In this document: one piece after another, positions 1-8,373 of the stretch
Layout of the letters: every line of letters starts with the position of its first letter
Position numbering within the stretch: position 1 is the first letter of the stretch
Assembly (NCBI RefSeq): GCF_018449475.1
Contig: NZ_JAHCQH010000018.1
Coordinates: 1-64,000 of the forward strand
Reading direction: 5' to 3'
Source: Ancylobacter radicis
GTDB taxonomy: Bacteria > Pseudomonadota > Alphaproteobacteria > Rhizobiales > Xanthobacteraceae
Length of the DNA stretch: 64,000 nucleotides
Position numbers and translations under genes: made by a program
The notes under the pieces: model-generated
The model's input: the letters and a program-made list of their open reading frames with translations, nothing else
Told to the model about the DNA's origin: nothing
Databases searched by the model: none

Positions 1-174
1 TGGGCCGCGACGCCACCGGGTGCGTTAAGCCCGCCGACGCCGCCACCGCCCCCATCCCCCACGCCGGCCGCTCCGGACGCACCCCTCGGTGAGGACAGGT
101 GCGGGTAGGATGGCGCAGTTCGGGGACTGTGTCTAGGGAAATATTCCTATAGTCTCATCCGCCTGCGATTTGCT

Positions 175-343
175 CGTCATCCCGGACGGCCGAAGGCCGA
201 GCCGGGATCGCGCCCCGCCCCCCAGAACGCCGTCATCCCCGGGCTTGACCCGGGGATCCCAAGACTTGGGTTCGGGCGCATCGGGAGAAGACGTGGATGG
301 CCGGGTTGATCCCCGGATCAAGTCCGGGGACGGCCATGACGGT
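175..343. repeat. Cluster of three palindromic intergenic elements
   Basis: Three REP-like hairpins stand in a row, at about 175-211, 231-260 and 291-343. Each begins or ends with cgtcat/atgacg and carries complementary arms, such as ccccgggcttgacccgggg in the second. The second and third are inverted relative to each other, so they could also pair as one larger cruciform. Related copies lie at 30918, 31118, 50865, 57463, 60930 and 62156. They are downstream of ispG and may also end its transcript. Family membership is by eye. Confidence 0.8.
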
Positions 344-398
344 GTGCAGAGATGGGTCGCCGTCATTGTTAGGTATGGGCGCAGCGAGCCTCGAAGGA

Positions 399-407
399 GG
401 GGGGGGG
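399..407. repeat. Run of nine G residues
   Basis: An uninterrupted 9-base G homopolymer sits just downstream of the ispG stop codon. It is non-coding. Similar 10-base runs occur at 30975-30984 and 44015-44024, also close to gene ends or palindromes. Such tracts are prone to slippage and to sequencing error. Confidence 0.85.
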
Positions 408-413
408 CGCCGC

Positions 414-1742
414 TCACTCCGCCGCGTCGACGCCCTCGGTGGGGGTGGGGCGTCCACCGACGCCGAAACGGCGCTCGACATAGTCCTCGACGATCTTCTT
501 GAAGTCCTCGCGCAGGCTGGGGCCGCGCAGGGTCATGGCCTTCTTGCCGTCGAGATAGACCGGGGCGGTGGGGAATTCGCCGGTGCCGGGCAGCGAGATG
601 CCGATATCGGCGTGCTTGCTCTCGCCCGGCCCGTTGACGATGCAGCCCATCACCGCGACGTTCAGCGTCTCGACGCCGGGATAGCGGGCCTTCCAGCCGG
701 GCATGGAGGTGCGGATGAAGTCCTGCACCTCGAAGGCGAGTTCCTGGAAGGTGGTGGAGGTGGTGCGCCCGCAGCCCGGACAGGCGGCGACCAGCGGCAC
801 GAAGGTGCGCAGCCCCATGGTTTGGAGCATTTCCTGCGCCACCGTCACCTCACGGGTGCGGTCGCCGCCGGGCTCGGGAGTGAGCGAGACGCGGATCGTG
901 TCGCCGATACCCTGCTGCAGCAGCACGCCCATCGAGGCGGCGGAGGCGACGATGCCCTTCGAGCCCATCCCCGCCTCGGTCAGACCCAGATGCAGCGCGT
1001 AGTCGGCGCGGCGGGCGAGCTCTGCATAGACGGTGATGAGATCCTGCACCGCCGAGACCTTGGCGGAGAGGATGATCTTGTTCTTGGGCAGGCCGATATC
1101 CTCGGCCAGCGCGGCCGAGAGCAGGGCCGAGCGCACCAGTGCTTCGCGCGTCACGGCGCGGGCTTCCGCCGGGCGGGGGAGTTTGGCGTTGGCATCCATC
1201 AGCGCGGTCAGCAGGTCGTCGTCCAGCGAGCCCCAATTGGCGCCGATGCGCACCGGCTTGTCGTGCTTGATCGCCTGTTCGACGATGGTCGCGAAATGCC
1301 GGTCGCGTTTCTGCCCGAAGCCGACATTGCCGGGATTGATGCGGTATTTGTCGAGCGCGGCCGCGCAGTCCGGGTACTTGGTCAGCAGCAGATGGCCATT
1401 ATAGTGGAAGTCGCCGACGATCGGGGTGTCGAGCCCCATTTTCAGCAGGCGTTCCTTGATCGCCGGCACGGCCATCGCCGCTTCCTCGCGATCCACCGTG
1501 ATGCGCACGATTTCCGAGCCGGCGCGGGCGAGCGCGGCGATCTGCCGGGCGGTGCCCTCGGCGTCGGCGGTGTCGGTATTGGTCATGGACTGGACGACCA
1601 CCGGGGCGCCGCCGCCCACCGTGATCGACCCGACCTTTACCGCCACGGTGCGGCGGCGCGGTGCGGGGCCGGCGGCCTCCAGATCCGGCGCGACGATGGC
1701 GGCCAACGGGGAGGCCAGGGAATCGGCCATCGTGTCGGTCAT
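414..1742 (-). CDS. ispG: 4-hydroxy-3-methylbut-2-en-1-yl diphosphate synthase (flavodoxin)
   Basis: IspG (GcpE) converts 2-C-methyl-D-erythritol 2,4-cyclodiphosphate to HMBPP, the penultimate step of the MEP isoprenoid pathway, in the cytoplasm. It uses a [4Fe-4S] cluster and reduced flavodoxin or ferredoxin. The 442-residue protein has the expected N-terminal TIM-barrel start ([11 protein letters not shown] from about residue 48) and the C-terminal cluster ligands Cys321 and Cys324 in ACPGCGRT and Cys367 in [10 protein letters not shown]. The length fits the family. A second in-frame Met lies at residue 5, so the start could be 12 bases shorter. It is read in the same direction as the Zur-like gene 100 bases upstream and may be co-transcribed, although no functional link is evident. 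Confidence 0.97.
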   Translation of the reverse strand: MTDTMADSLASPLAAIVAPDLEAAGPAPRRRTVAVKVGSITVGGGAPVVVQSMTNTDTADAEGTARQIAALARAGSEIVRITVDREEAAMAVPAIKERLLKMGLDTPIVGDFHYNGHLLLTKYPDCAAALDKYRINPGNVGFGQKRDRHFATIVEQAIKHDKPVRIGANWGSLDDDLLTALMDANAKLPRPAEARAVTREALVRSALLSAALAEDIGLPKNKIILSAKVSAVQDLITVYAELARRADYALHLGLTEAGMGSKGIVASAASMGVLLQQGIGDTIRVSLTPEPGGDRTREVTVAQEMLQTMGLRTFVPLVAACPGCGRTTSTTFQELAFEVQDFIRTSMPGWKARYPGVETLNVAVMGCIVNGPGESKHADIGISLPGTGEFPTAPVYLDGKKAMTLRGPSLREDFKKIVEDYVERRFGVGGRPTPTEGVDAAE

Positions 1743-1843
1743 CGCTTCGCTCTCGCTTCAACGCGGGTGGCCGGTCCGGGCGCCGGTGCCTCGCCGATGA
1801 TCGGGTTAAGCCGGTGCGGCGAGCCCGTCAACACGGCGCGCGA

Positions 1844-2452
1844 TCACGCCGGGGGGAGGGGCGCGTCGACGCCGGCGGGCCCGGCCTCGCGCGCGGCATC
1901 GCGGCAGCGCGCGCAGGTGCCGGCGATTTCCAGCACCGGCGTGTGCGGGGTGAAGCCGGCGGCCCGCGTCGCCCAGGCGAGGTCGCGGCCGATGGCGTGC
2001 GAGGACACCTCGGAGGTCAGCCCGCAGCTCTCGCAGATCAGGAAGATGATGACATCGTCGGCGCCGTGGGCGTGGCCGCAGGCGATATAGGCGTTGCGGC
2101 TCTCGATGCGGTGGGCGAGGCCCTCCGCCACCAGAAAATCCAGCGCGCGATAGACCGACATCGGCGCGGGCTTGTCGCCGGAGGCGCCGAGCCGCTCCAC
2201 CAGATCATAGGCGCCGAGCGGGGCATGGCTGTCGGCCAGCCCTTCCAGCACCCGGCGCCGCAGCGGGGTGAGGCGCGCCCCGCTCTGCGCGCAATGCTCC
2301 TCGAACCGGGCGAGCGCCCCCGCCACGCAGGCGGCATGGTCATGGTCCTCCGCGCGCGGCTGGCCGCTCGACGGGCCGTGGCCATGCGGATGCGCCGGGG
2401 AGTGGGCATGGTCGTGCGGCGGCGCACCGGCGGGGGGAGGGGGAAGTGTCAT
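1844..2452 (-). CDS. zur: Fur-family transcriptional regulator, Zur-like
   Basis: This 202-residue protein has the Fur-family winged helix (about residues 50-115, containing LTPLRRRVLEGL and SVYRALDFLV) and a C-terminal dimer domain with two CxxC pairs, Cys140/143 and Cys180/183, which form the structural zinc site in this family. The N-terminal 40 residues are rich in His, Asp and Pro (HDHAHSPAHPHGHGP), a likely metal-binding tail. Zur proteins repress zinc-uptake genes when zinc is plentiful. I prefer Zur over Fur, Irr or Mur because of the double CxxC and the motif CGHAHGADDVIIFLICESCG. The frame is open further upstream to 2656, but the region before 2452 is Arg-rich and looks non-coding, so I start at Met 2452. 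No zinc-transport gene is adjacent. Confidence 0.8.
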   Translation of the reverse strand: MTLPPPPAGAPPHDHAHSPAHPHGHGPSSGQPRAEDHDHAACVAGALARFEEHCAQSGARLTPLRRRVLEGLADSHAPLGAYDLVERLGASGDKPAPMSVYRALDFLVAEGLAHRIESRNAYIACGHAHGADDVIIFLICESCGLTSEVSSHAIGRDLAWATRAAGFTPHTPVLEIAGTCARCRDAAREAGPAGVDAPLPPA

Positions 2453-2472
2453 AGCGGCAATATAGTCGCGAT
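2451..2472. promoter_or_regulatory. Imperfect palindrome over the zur start (possible operator)
   Basis: A 22-base imperfect inverted repeat matches ATnGCGnCnATATnGnCGCnAT, with 16 of 22 positions symmetric, and overlaps the zur start codon. Fur-family repressors often regulate themselves, so this could be an autoregulatory site. It does not clearly match the Zur boxes I know from alphaproteobacteria, so this is only a candidate. Confidence 0.2.
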
Positions 2473-2780
2473 GCGGCAGCGGCGCCACGGGCGGCACGGG
2501 GCGCTCGCGATGCCTCCTGCCAAGCCTCCAGCCGCGTCGCCAGCCGTGCCGAGCGCTCCGTCCAAACCTCCGGGATGAGCCTTGGATCGGCGCCCGGTTA
2601 CCGCGCTCTGTCGTGCGGCTGTCATGGCCGGCCGGCATCTGCGGGGCGCCAGCCATGGCGCGGCAGGAATGTGCGGCGCCGGAACCGGGCTTGCAGGAAT
2701 AAAATACCGCTGCCGCACCTTGAGACCCTCATAACGCAGGGGCAGGATAGGCGCGTCGGGGTTCATTCATCGGGGGTTAC
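2473..2780. other. Divergent intergenic region between zur and the lipoprotein gene
   Basis: About 310 bases separate the divergent zur and collagen-like lipoprotein genes. The part next to zur is GC-rich. Around 2695-2705 there is a short AT-rich patch (aataaaatacc) that could be a promoter element for the lipoprotein. I see no other gene or palindrome here. Confidence 0.4.
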
Positions 2781-3236
2781 ATGCGCGTGTTCAAACTCAT
2801 TCTGGTGGCGGCGCTGGCGCTGCCTCTGGCCGCCTGTTTCGAGGGCCCGACCGGGCCGGCCGGGCCGGCGGGCCCTGCCGGTGCCAAGGGCGAGGCGGGT
2901 GCGCCGGGTGTGGCCGGTCCCGCCGGGCCGGCCGGTCCCGCGGGTGCGGCCGGTCCTGCCGGCCCTGCCGGTGTCGCGGGCGCGGCGGGTCCCGCAGGTC
3001 CGGCGGGTCCTGCCGGCGCGCCCGGCTCGGCGCAGATCGCGATGCGCGCGGCCGACTGCCCGGCGGCGGGCTGCGTGGCGAGCTGCGAGACCGGCGAGAG
3101 CGTGATCGGCGGCTATTGTCTCAACGCGCAGCGCGGCTTCCAGCACATCGCCTCATTCGCCGAGGATGGCGGCAAGACCGTTGTGGAGTGCCTTCACCCG
3201 GTCAAGCAGGTGGTCGCGGTCTGTCTCAAGCCGTGA
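2781..3236 (+). CDS. Collagen-like (Gly-X-Y) lipoprotein
   Basis: The 151-residue product starts with a lipoprotein signal peptide, and the lipobox LAAC puts the lipidated Cys at residue 19. From Gly22 to residue 84 come 21 uninterrupted Gly-X-Y triplets, mostly GPA, GAA and GVA, which is a collagen-like sequence. The last 67 residues form a small domain with six cysteines (93, 98, 102, 113, 137, 148), probably disulphide-bonded in the periplasm or outside the cell. Bacterial collagen-like regions form trimeric triple helices even without hydroxyproline. This would be a membrane-anchored stalk with a C-terminal head. A Shine-Dalgarno-like cgggggtt precedes the ATG. Function is unknown and I do not recognise a named family for the head domain. 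Confidence 0.85.
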   Translation: MRVFKLILVAALALPLAACFEGPTGPAGPAGPAGAKGEAGAPGVAGPAGPAGPAGAAGPAGPAGVAGAAGPAGPAGPAGAPGSAQIAMRAADCPAAGCVASCETGESVIGGYCLNAQRGFQHIASFAEDGGKTVVECLHPVKQVVAVCLKP

Positions 3237-3371
3237 GGGCGCCCGGTTGCGCCCGGCGATTTCGCGGCGCAACATGGCCCGAAAGAGAGGCCGACGAGAC
3301 GTCATGTCCGTCGTCTACAGTTCGGCGGGCGGCGCCAAGCCGCCCGTCTGTCAGTGAATGGGGAACCGACT

Positions 3372-4157
3372 ATGGCCTTGAAGGGTAAGAACGCCGTCAT
3401 CACCGGCTCGACCAGCGGCATCGGCCTCGCCATTGCCCGTGGCCTCGCCGCCGAGGGCGTGAATGTCACGCTCAACGGCTTCGGCGACGCGGCGGCGATC
3501 GAGAAGGAGCGCGCGGGGATCGAGAGCGAGTTCGGGGTGAAGGCGATCTATTCCGGCGCGGACCTCACCAAGGCGGCCGAATGCGCGGCGCTGGTGAAAT
3601 TCGCCGAGGACACGCTCGGCTCCTGCGACATCCTGGTCAACAATGCCGGCGTGCAGCATGTCGCCCCGATCGAGGAATTCCCGGACGACAAGTGGGACCT
3701 CATCATCGCGCTGAACCTGTCGGCCGCCTTTCACGCCATCAAGGCTGCCGTGCCGGGCATGAAGGCGCGCAAATGGGGCCGCATCATCAACACCGCCTCG
3801 GCCCATGCGCTGGTCGCCTCGCCCTTCAAATCTGCCTATGTCTCGGCCAAGCACGGCATTGCCGGCCTGACCAAGACCGTGGCGCTGGAGACGGCGACCT
3901 TCGGCATCACCGTCAACGCCATCTGCCCCGGCTATGTGTGGACGCCGCTGGTCGAGAAGCAGATTCCCGACACCGCCAAGGCGCGCGGCATGACCGAGGA
4001 GCAGGTGAAGCACGACGTGCTGCTGGCCGCGCAGCCGACCAAGGAATTCGTCACCGTCGAGGAAGTGGCGGCGCTCGCCGTGTTCCTCGCCTCGGATGCG
4101 GGGCGCTCGATCACCGGCTCGCTGCAGCAGATCGACGGCGGCTGGGTGGCTGAGTGA
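3372..4157 (+). CDS. bdhA: (R)-3-hydroxybutyrate dehydrogenase
   Basis: This is a 261-residue short-chain dehydrogenase that oxidises (R)-3-hydroxybutyrate to acetoacetate with NAD, a step of polyhydroxybutyrate and ketone-body use. The Rossmann motif TGSTSGIG (11-18), NNAG (90-93), Ser143, and YVSAK with Tyr156 and Lys160 are all present. The residues that bind the substrate carboxylate in the Pseudomonas enzyme have counterparts at Gln95, His145, Lys153 and Gln197, which makes the assignment specific rather than generic SDR. I chose ATG 3372, preceded by gggga at good spacing; an upstream GTG at 3354 would add six residues. It overlaps the next reading frame at GTGA, so it is probably co-transcribed with the patatin gene. 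Confidence 0.93.
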   Translation: MALKGKNAVITGSTSGIGLAIARGLAAEGVNVTLNGFGDAAAIEKERAGIESEFGVKAIYSGADLTKAAECAALVKFAEDTLGSCDILVNNAGVQHVAPIEEFPDDKWDLIIALNLSAAFHAIKAAVPGMKARKWGRIINTASAHALVASPFKSAYVSAKHGIAGLTKTVALETATFGITVNAICPGYVWTPLVEKQIPDTAKARGMTEEQVKHDVLLAAQPTKEFVTVEEVAALAVFLASDAGRSITGSLQQIDGGWVAE

Positions 4158-4204
4158 CCGACGGACGGGTGAACGACAGGCGCGTGAGCGACAAGGGAGA
4201 CGGC

Positions 4205-5797
4205 GTGGCCGAGGACAACAAGCCCGCGCGGGCACGCCGCGCCCCCACTGCCCGCAAGAGCGGGCCTGTCGAGGCTACGCTGGCGGTGCAGGCCGCCCCG
4301 GTGGTCGAGGCCGCACCGGCGGATGACACTGCCAAGGCCGGCTCGCCCGCACCCAAGCCGGCTCCCGCGCGCCGCGCGGCGGCCAAGCGGGGCACGGCGC
4401 CGGTCAAGGCGGAGCCGGTAACGGCCGCGCCCGCCGCTGTTGACGCGCCTGCCGAGAAACCGGCGAGGGCGGCCGCCAAGGGATCGTCCACGGGCCGCGC
4501 CCGGAAGAGTGCCCCTGACACGGCCGCCGCTCCGGCTCCCAAGGCAACCGGCAAGACGCCCGCGAGCAAGACGGTCGTTCCCAAGTCCACGGAGGCCGCG
4601 ACCGGCGAGTCCAAGCCTTCCGAGTCCAAGCCTTCCGAGTCCAAGCCCACTAAGGCCGAGACCGCCGAGGCGGTCGCCGGGGCGCTGGCGACGCCGTCGG
4701 GCCCGGCCGAGGTGAAGCGGGAGGGCGAGGCGCCCGCCCATCACCGGGCCAAGCCGGCGGCGACCCTGCCCAAGCCGCTGAACCTCGCCCTTCAGGGTGG
4801 CGGCGCGCATGGCGCCTTCACCTGGGGCGTGCTCGACCGGCTGCTGGAGGATGAGCGCATCGCCGTCGAGGGCATTTCCGGCACCAGCGCCGGGGCGATG
4901 AACGCGGCCGTGCTGGCGACCGGGCTCGCCAAGGGCGGCAATGAGGGTGGGCGCCGGGCGCTCGAAGCCTATTGGCGCGACGTTTCCAAGGACGGGCGCA
5001 CCAGCCCGCTGCAGCGCACCCTGCTCGACCGGCTGATGGGCAATTGGTCGCTCAACGCCAATCCCAGCTACATCGCCTTCGACATGATGAGTCGGTTCCT
5101 CTCGCCCTATGATTTCAACCCGCTCAACATCAACCCGCTGATGGAGCTGATCGAGCGGCATGTGGACTTCGTGGAGCTGCAATCCTGCCGCCATGTCCAT
5201 GTGTTCATCAGCGCCACCAATGTGCACACCGGCAAGGCCCGCGTCTTCGCCCGCCACGAATTGACGCCGCAGGCGATCATGGCCTCGGCCTGCCTGCCCT
5301 TCATGTTCCAGGCGGTCGAGATCGACGGCGTGCCCTATTGGGACGGCGGCTATATGGGCAATCCGGCGCTCTACCCCTTCTACAATGCGGTGAAGACCGA
5401 CGACATTCTCTTGGTCCAGATCAACCCGATCATCCGCCGCGAGACGCCGAAGACGGCCCGCGACATCAGCAACCGGATGAACGAAATCACCTTCAACGCC
5501 TCGCTGCTGGCCCAGCTGCGCGCCGCCGAATTCGTCACCCGCCTGCTCGAACATGGCAGCCTGAAGAAGAAGGGCGACGGCATTGACGGCTATCGCGACC
5601 TGCGCCTGCACCGCATCGACGGCGCGGAGAAGCTGGTCGCGCTCGACGCCTCCACCAAGATGAACGCGGAATGGGAATTCCTCGTCTATCTCCGGGATAT
5701 CGGCCGCGAGGCGGCGGAGGCGTTTCTGGAACGCCATTTCGACGATATCGGCGTGCGCTCCACGCTCGATGTGCGCGAAGAACTGCGGCGCAGCTAG
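4205..5797 (+). CDS. Patatin-like phospholipase with Lys/Ala/Pro-rich N-terminal tail
   Basis: The 530-residue protein has a patatin-type hydrolase domain in its C-terminal two thirds. The oxyanion-hole loop GGGAHG is at about 198-203, the nucleophile elbow GTSAG has Ser228, and the second dyad residue is Asp380 in WDGGYMG. Such enzymes cleave acyl esters of lipids. The first ~185 residues are low-complexity and rich in Ala, Lys and Pro, like histone H1 tails. They include a near-perfect 15-base tandem repeat. I chose GTG 4205 because of the strong aagggag just upstream; a GTG at 4154 overlapping the bdhA stop is also possible. The coupling to bdhA suggests a role in polyhydroxybutyrate or storage-lipid turnover, which is inference. 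Confidence 0.85.
   Translation: MAEDNKPARARRAPTARKSGPVEATLAVQAAPVVEAAPADDTAKAGSPAPKPAPARRAAAKRGTAPVKAEPVTAAPAAVDAPAEKPARAAAKGSSTGRARKSAPDTAAAPAPKATGKTPASKTVVPKSTEAATGESKPSESKPSESKPTKAETAEAVAGALATPSGPAEVKREGEAPAHHRAKPAATLPKPLNLALQGGGAHGAFTWGVLDRLLEDERIAVEGISGTSAGAMNAAVLATGLAKGGNEGGRRALEAYWRDVSKDGRTSPLQRTLLDRLMGNWSLNANPSYIAFDMMSRFLSPYDFNPLNINPLMELIERHVDFVELQSCRHVHVFISATNVHTGKARVFARHELTPQAIMASACLPFMFQAVEIDGVPYWDGGYMGNPALYPFYNAVKTDDILLVQINPIIRRETPKTARDISNRMNEITFNASLLAQLRAAEFVTRLLEHGSLKKKGDGIDGYRDLRLHRIDGAEKLVALDASTKMNAEWEFLVYLRDIGREAAEAFLERHFDDIGVRSTLDVREELRRS
4607..4648 (+). repeat. 15-bp tandem repeat inside the patatin gene
   Basis: The unit gagtccaagccttcc occurs twice in full and once in part, coding for ESKPS ESKPS ESKP. 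It lies in the disordered N-terminal tail, keeps the frame, and could change length by slippage without disrupting the enzyme domain. Confidence 0.9.
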
Positions 5798-5806
5798 GGC
5801 CGCGTT

Positions 5807-5834
5807 CCGATCGGATGTCGCCGACATCCGATCG
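5807..5834. terminator. Hairpin between convergent patatin and protease genes
   Basis: A perfect inverted repeat with arms ccgatcggatgt and acatccgatcgg and a short loop cgccg starts nine bases after the patatin stop. It is followed on the plus strand by a T/C-rich stretch (ttcgccttcttc). It lies between two convergent genes, so it may end transcription from both sides, but it lacks a clean T run. Confidence 0.55.
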
Positions 5835-5871
5835 GGTTCGCCTTCTTCATCCGTCGCGAGAGGCGTGTTGG

Positions 5872-8226
5872 CTAACCGCCGCAGGGAGCGGGCGCGGCGG
5901 AATGACGGATGTTGATCGAGTTGAGGAACTTCAGGACCTCATCCGATGCGATGGCGTAATTGAATTTCGAGGTGTCGCCGCTCGCCCGCCCGCCCGCGAC
6001 CTTCAGCACGGCCTGCGAGCCCGCATAATGGAGGCCGACGACGTCGCCACAGGCATTGGTGACGGGCGAGCCGGAATTGCCGCCGGAGGTTTCCAGCCCT
6101 TCCTGAATGTTGCGCAGGCCGGTCCTGCTGTCGACGAAGACGGACTGGACATGGCCGAAATCAAATTTCGGCGCCGGAATGTCGTCCATGCCCGGAATGC
6201 GGTTCTGGCTAATGATCTCGAAGAAGCGTTCGGAGGAGCGGTCGACTTGCGAGGCGCGGCCGGGGAAGCCGCCAATCGCCACCGGCTCGCCCTCGCGCAC
6301 CATCGGGTTGAAGGACAGATGCCGGTCGGCCGTCCAGTTCACCGTTTCGAGTACGGCGGCATCGATGCCAACGCCCTTGTCGGTCATCCCGATGCCGACA
6401 ACATTGGCGGCACGCACGCCATAGCGCCGGCTGGCGATTACCAGACGCTTGGCGCCCATCACGACATGGGCGTTGGTCAGGATGTAGCTGGGCCCCATCA
6501 GGAAGCCGGTGCCCCAACTGTCGCTTGCGGGATCATAGACGGCGACGATGGAATCCTTGATGAGGCTGGCGATCTCGGCATTGCTGAGCGCCTTGCGCAG
6601 CGGGGTGGCGGTTGCCGGGGTGCCGGCGGCAAGCGCGGCGACCTCGGCCTCCACCCGCATTGTAGGTTTCTCGGCGATGGCGGGCGCGGGAGACGCGATG
6701 ACGGGCTCGGACGCTGGCGGCATGTCGAGCTGCGGGATCAGCGTGGCCTCCGTCGCGGCGGCGACCTGCACCCGGTCGGGGCGACCCAGCGCATCGGCGA
6801 TGCCGGCGAAAGCGGCGATGTCCGCCACGGTCATCGCCAGAGCCACCGGCGCGTCGCGGGGCTCATCGGCTGGCCCCGCCGCGGTTCGGGGCGAGGCGGC
6901 TGGCGTTGAGGTATCGATGCTCGCCGCGTCGGGGGACGCGGCGACCAGATCCGGCAGGGGCGCCGGGGGAGGAGCCGCCGGCTGATCGGCGGCGCGGCTG
7001 GCCAGATAGCGGTACCACTGCTCGGCCGCCTCCACATCGCGCGGCTCGCCCAGGCCAAGGGCGAGAGAGGCCGCGATGAACTCGCCATAGGCCGGGCGAC
7101 CAAGGGCGGCCAGCGCCAAGGCGGCGGCATTGACGATGCCGGCGTCGCGTTCGTTGAGACCAACGCCGGTGCAGGCCAGGAAGTCCTGCATCGCCTTGGC
7201 CTTCACTGTTTCCGACAGCGCCGCGTAGCGGCTACCAAGATCGTCGATGGTGGCGGCCGGGTCGGCTTCGGCGAAATCGCCGGCCATGCCGGCCACGGCG
7301 TCGCGGACCTTGCCGCATTGGGTCAGCAGCAGTTCCACATTCACGTCGCCGGCCGTCTCGATGGCGGCATTGCCGGCCTCCGTCGCGATTGCGAAGCTGC
7401 GGCAGAAATGGGCCCGCAGCGCCGCTTCGCTCTCCGGCGTGCCGGCCTTTTTCACGGCGCGGCGGCCGATGCAGACCTCGTTATAGGCGAGGTCGGGCGT
7501 CTCGGCCGTGGCATCGGCGGAGGTGAGCGCGGCCAGCATGGGCGTGGGGGATGGCGTGGCAGCGCCCGCCGCCGACGTCCCGGCCGACGGCGGCGCGACC
7601 GCGGGCGGCAGGTCAGCCGGCGTCGCCGTGGCGGGGAATGCCGCCGCGGGCCCGGCTGCCGCATGAGCGGGAGTGCCGTCATCCGGCGTGCGCGAGATAG
7701 CGGCGAAGAGCTGGTCGACGCCGGGGTCGCTGCGCGGCACGTTTCCGCCTGGACCGGCCGTCCCTTTGGCCTTGGTCTCGGTATAGGCCTGCATCAGCAC
7801 GTCGTATTGGACCTGCGTCAGCGTGCCCGTCGGCTCGACGTCCAGCGTCTTCTGGAAGGCGGCTACGGCGCGCCGCGTGCCCGGGCCGTTCTTCCCGTCC
7901 ACGGCGCCATTGTAAAAGGTGAAAAATTTCAAGGCGGTCTGGATGTTGATCGTGGTCTGGTCGACGACGACCGGCGCCGGCTTCGGCTGCTTGGGGCGGC
8001 GGTTGGCGGGCTGACCGGGATTGCGCGCCATGGCGTTGCCGGTCATCACCCCCAGCGCAAAACCCACCGCGCCGCCGGCGAGCGCGGCGCCGACGTCACC
8101 GGCGCGGGCATCGGTCATCGGCACCAGCAGGAGCCCGGCACAGAGAAGAACAGCAGGAACACCTCGTCTACGAGGCCGGAAGGTCAGATCGACACGTGCA
8201 CGCCCGACGCTCCACGTCCCGTTCAT
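5872..8226 (-). CDS. Exported trypsin-like serine protease with peptidoglycan-binding domain
   Basis: The 784-residue protein has a signal peptide (hydrophobic core about 24-37, likely cut near ARA-G), then a glycine-zipper-like segment (GAALAGGAVGFALG). A peptidoglycan-binding type 1 domain follows at about 90-146 (FYNGAVDGKNGPGTRRAVAAFQ). The middle is a long Ala/Pro-rich and partly helical region. The C-terminal 230 residues are a chymotrypsin-fold protease with catalytic His587 (TNAHVV), Asp622 (GIDAAVLE) and Ser718 (GNSGSP). It should act in the periplasm, tethered to the cell wall. There is no PDZ domain, so it is not a standard DegP/HtrA. An agggggc motif precedes the ATG. The substrate is unknown. 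Confidence 0.85.
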   Translation of the reverse strand: MNGTWSVGRARVDLTFRPRRRGVPAVLLCAGLLLVPMTDARAGDVGAALAGGAVGFALGVMTGNAMARNPGQPANRRPKQPKPAPVVVDQTTINIQTALKFFTFYNGAVDGKNGPGTRRAVAAFQKTLDVEPTGTLTQVQYDVLMQAYTETKAKGTAGPGGNVPRSDPGVDQLFAAISRTPDDGTPAHAAAGPAAAFPATATPADLPPAVAPPSAGTSAAGAATPSPTPMLAALTSADATAETPDLAYNEVCIGRRAVKKAGTPESEAALRAHFCRSFAIATEAGNAAIETAGDVNVELLLTQCGKVRDAVAGMAGDFAEADPAATIDDLGSRYAALSETVKAKAMQDFLACTGVGLNERDAGIVNAAALALAALGRPAYGEFIAASLALGLGEPRDVEAAEQWYRYLASRAADQPAAPPPAPLPDLVAASPDAASIDTSTPAASPRTAAGPADEPRDAPVALAMTVADIAAFAGIADALGRPDRVQVAAATEATLIPQLDMPPASEPVIASPAPAIAEKPTMRVEAEVAALAAGTPATATPLRKALSNAEIASLIKDSIVAVYDPASDSWGTGFLMGPSYILTNAHVVMGAKRLVIASRRYGVRAANVVGIGMTDKGVGIDAAVLETVNWTADRHLSFNPMVREGEPVAIGGFPGRASQVDRSSERFFEIISQNRIPGMDDIPAPKFDFGHVQSVFVDSRTGLRNIQEGLETSGGNSGSPVTNACGDVVGLHYAGSQAVLKVAGGRASGDTSKFNYAIASDEVLKFLNSINIRHSAAPAPCGG

Positions 8227-8373
8227 GGCTGCCCCCTAGCCGCTCGGCGGTGCTTGAGTATGATTTCAGGGTTGGTCATACGCAACCCGCGCGCCGTGCT
8301 TTGTTTACTCTTCGTTAAGAAGTCGCCCCGCGCGCCTCTCGACGCGCGGGCCGCTTTGTGGTGTGACGGCGCG

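Larger units (their letters stand above)
1..413. other. Left edge, no confident gene
   Basis: About 410 bases lie between the window edge and the stop codon of ispG. Two plus-strand frames are open from the edge, one ending at 92 and one, proline-rich, ending at 108. Either could be the 3' end of a gene that starts outside the window, but the sequence does not let me choose. An AT-richer island at about 130-165 breaks the high GC and might hold a promoter. The rest is taken up by three palindromic elements (175-343) and a G run (399-407). Confidence 0.4.

Noticed and set aside
3932-5827. 631-residue minus-strand frame across bdhA and the patatin gene
   Set aside because: It overlaps two clear genes and has a repetitive Gly/Arg/Leu composition typical of shadow frames.
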